Below are positions 11,615 through 11,749 of a stretch of DNA of 11,749 nt, one piece after another. This DNA is from Actinomycetospora sp. (GTDB lineage Bacteria > Actinomycetota > Actinomycetes > Mycobacteriales > Pseudonocardiaceae). The notes beneath the pieces were generated by a model. The model ran no database searches, had not been told where the DNA came from, and saw only the letters and a program-made list of their open reading frames with translations. The translations under genes and the position numbers were made by a program. The stretch is from the NCBI GenBank assembly GCA_025925615.1, contig JAICLN010000084.1, forward strand, positions 1 to 11,749, given 5' to 3'. The first letter of the stretch is position 1. Each line of letters opens with the position of its first letter.

Positions 11615-11749
11615 GTGTCCACCGTTCTCGTGACCGGTGCAGCCGGTTTCATCGGGTCGAACTTCGTGCGGTACTGGCGGTCGGTGCACCCGCAGGACCG
11701 CGTGGTCGCGCTCGACGCGCTGACCTACGCCGGGGTCAGCGAGTCCCTC
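11615..11749 (+). CDS. rmlB: dTDP-glucose 4,6-dehydratase, N-terminal part (cut by window end)
   Basis: The first 45 codons are present and the frame is open to the edge. MSTVLVTGAAGFIGSNFVRY carries the Rossmann loop GAAGFIG (8-14), and VVALDALTYAG follows, with the aspartate that binds the NAD ribose. The run VLVTGxAGFIGSNFVR...V..LDALTYAG is characteristic of RmlB/RfbB, which converts dTDP-glucose to dTDP-4-keto-6-deoxyglucose for rhamnose or other deoxysugars. Start: GTG at 11615-11617 with GGGAGAG (11604-11610) at good spacing. Another nucleotide-sugar epimerase/dehydratase is possible, since the catalytic YxxxK lies beyond the window. Whether it serves cell-wall rhamnose or a specialised metabolite depends on genes to the right. 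Confidence 0.82.
   Translation, partial: MSTVLVTGAAGFIGSNFVRYWRSVHPQDRVVALDALTYAGVSESL

Noticed and set aside
1..11749. CRISPR arrays, tRNA genes, insertion sequences or prophage genes.
   Set aside because: No regular short repeat-spacer pattern, no cloverleaf with CCA-end features, and no transposase, integrase or structural phage protein seen on either strand.

Overview
The window is very GC-rich DNA with almost every third codon position G or C. It is densely packed and uses GTG starts freely. Its gene content is typical of a high-GC actinomycete: a PknB-type kinase with a Thr/Pro/Gln-rich tail, an Rv0909/MT0933-type antitoxin-like protein, an Rv3401-like GH65 enzyme and an AbiEi-like protein. 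A Pseudonocardiaceae-type host would fit, but that is an impression from protein style and not something the sequence proves. I saw no rRNA, tRNA, CRISPR array, transposase or integrase.

Layout. 1-1138 (+): the 3' end of an osmoprotectant (OpuCC/ProX-type) ABC substrate-binding protein, then, 27 bp later, a second divergent lipoprotein of the same fold. 1204-4362 (-): three leftward genes, namely a small atypical NAD(P)H-binding SDR, an AbiEi-like protein with a probable degenerate nuclease-like C-terminus, and a MetE C-domain-like (YxjG-type) methyltransferase. A long near-perfect palindromic repeat follows the AbiEi-like gene and a second follows the methyltransferase gene, so the two copies bracket the AbiEi-like gene. 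4600-7005 (+): a GH65 disaccharide phosphorylase-like gene, apparently read from a leaderless GTG. 7041-8531 (-): a membrane Ser/Thr kinase converging on GH65. 8820-10135 (+): an MT0933-type antitoxin-like gene whose stop overlaps the start of a TesB-like acyl-CoA thioesterase (TGATG). 10140-11441 (-): a seryl-tRNA synthetase that does not look like the housekeeping actinobacterial type. 11615 to the end (+): the first 45 codons of a dTDP-glucose 4,6-dehydratase, divergent from serS.

How the genes fit together. The first pair belongs to a compatible-solute uptake operon entering from the left. The middle genes look like independent single-gene units separated by hairpins. The antitoxin-like/thioesterase pair is the only clearly coupled operon. 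The serS/rmlB divergent pair could be two unrelated neighbours, or the edge of a region for deoxysugar and specialised metabolism; the window ends too early to tell.

No intergenic stretch exceeds 300 bases. The largest is 8532-8819 (288 bases), which holds the two divergent 5' regions of the kinase and antitoxin-like genes. The points most worth checking are the paired palindromic repeats, the AbiEi-like gene with its adjacent 6+1+6 inverted repeat, the second-type SerRS, and the coupled antitoxin-like/thioesterase pair. I did not find a system I can call new with confidence.
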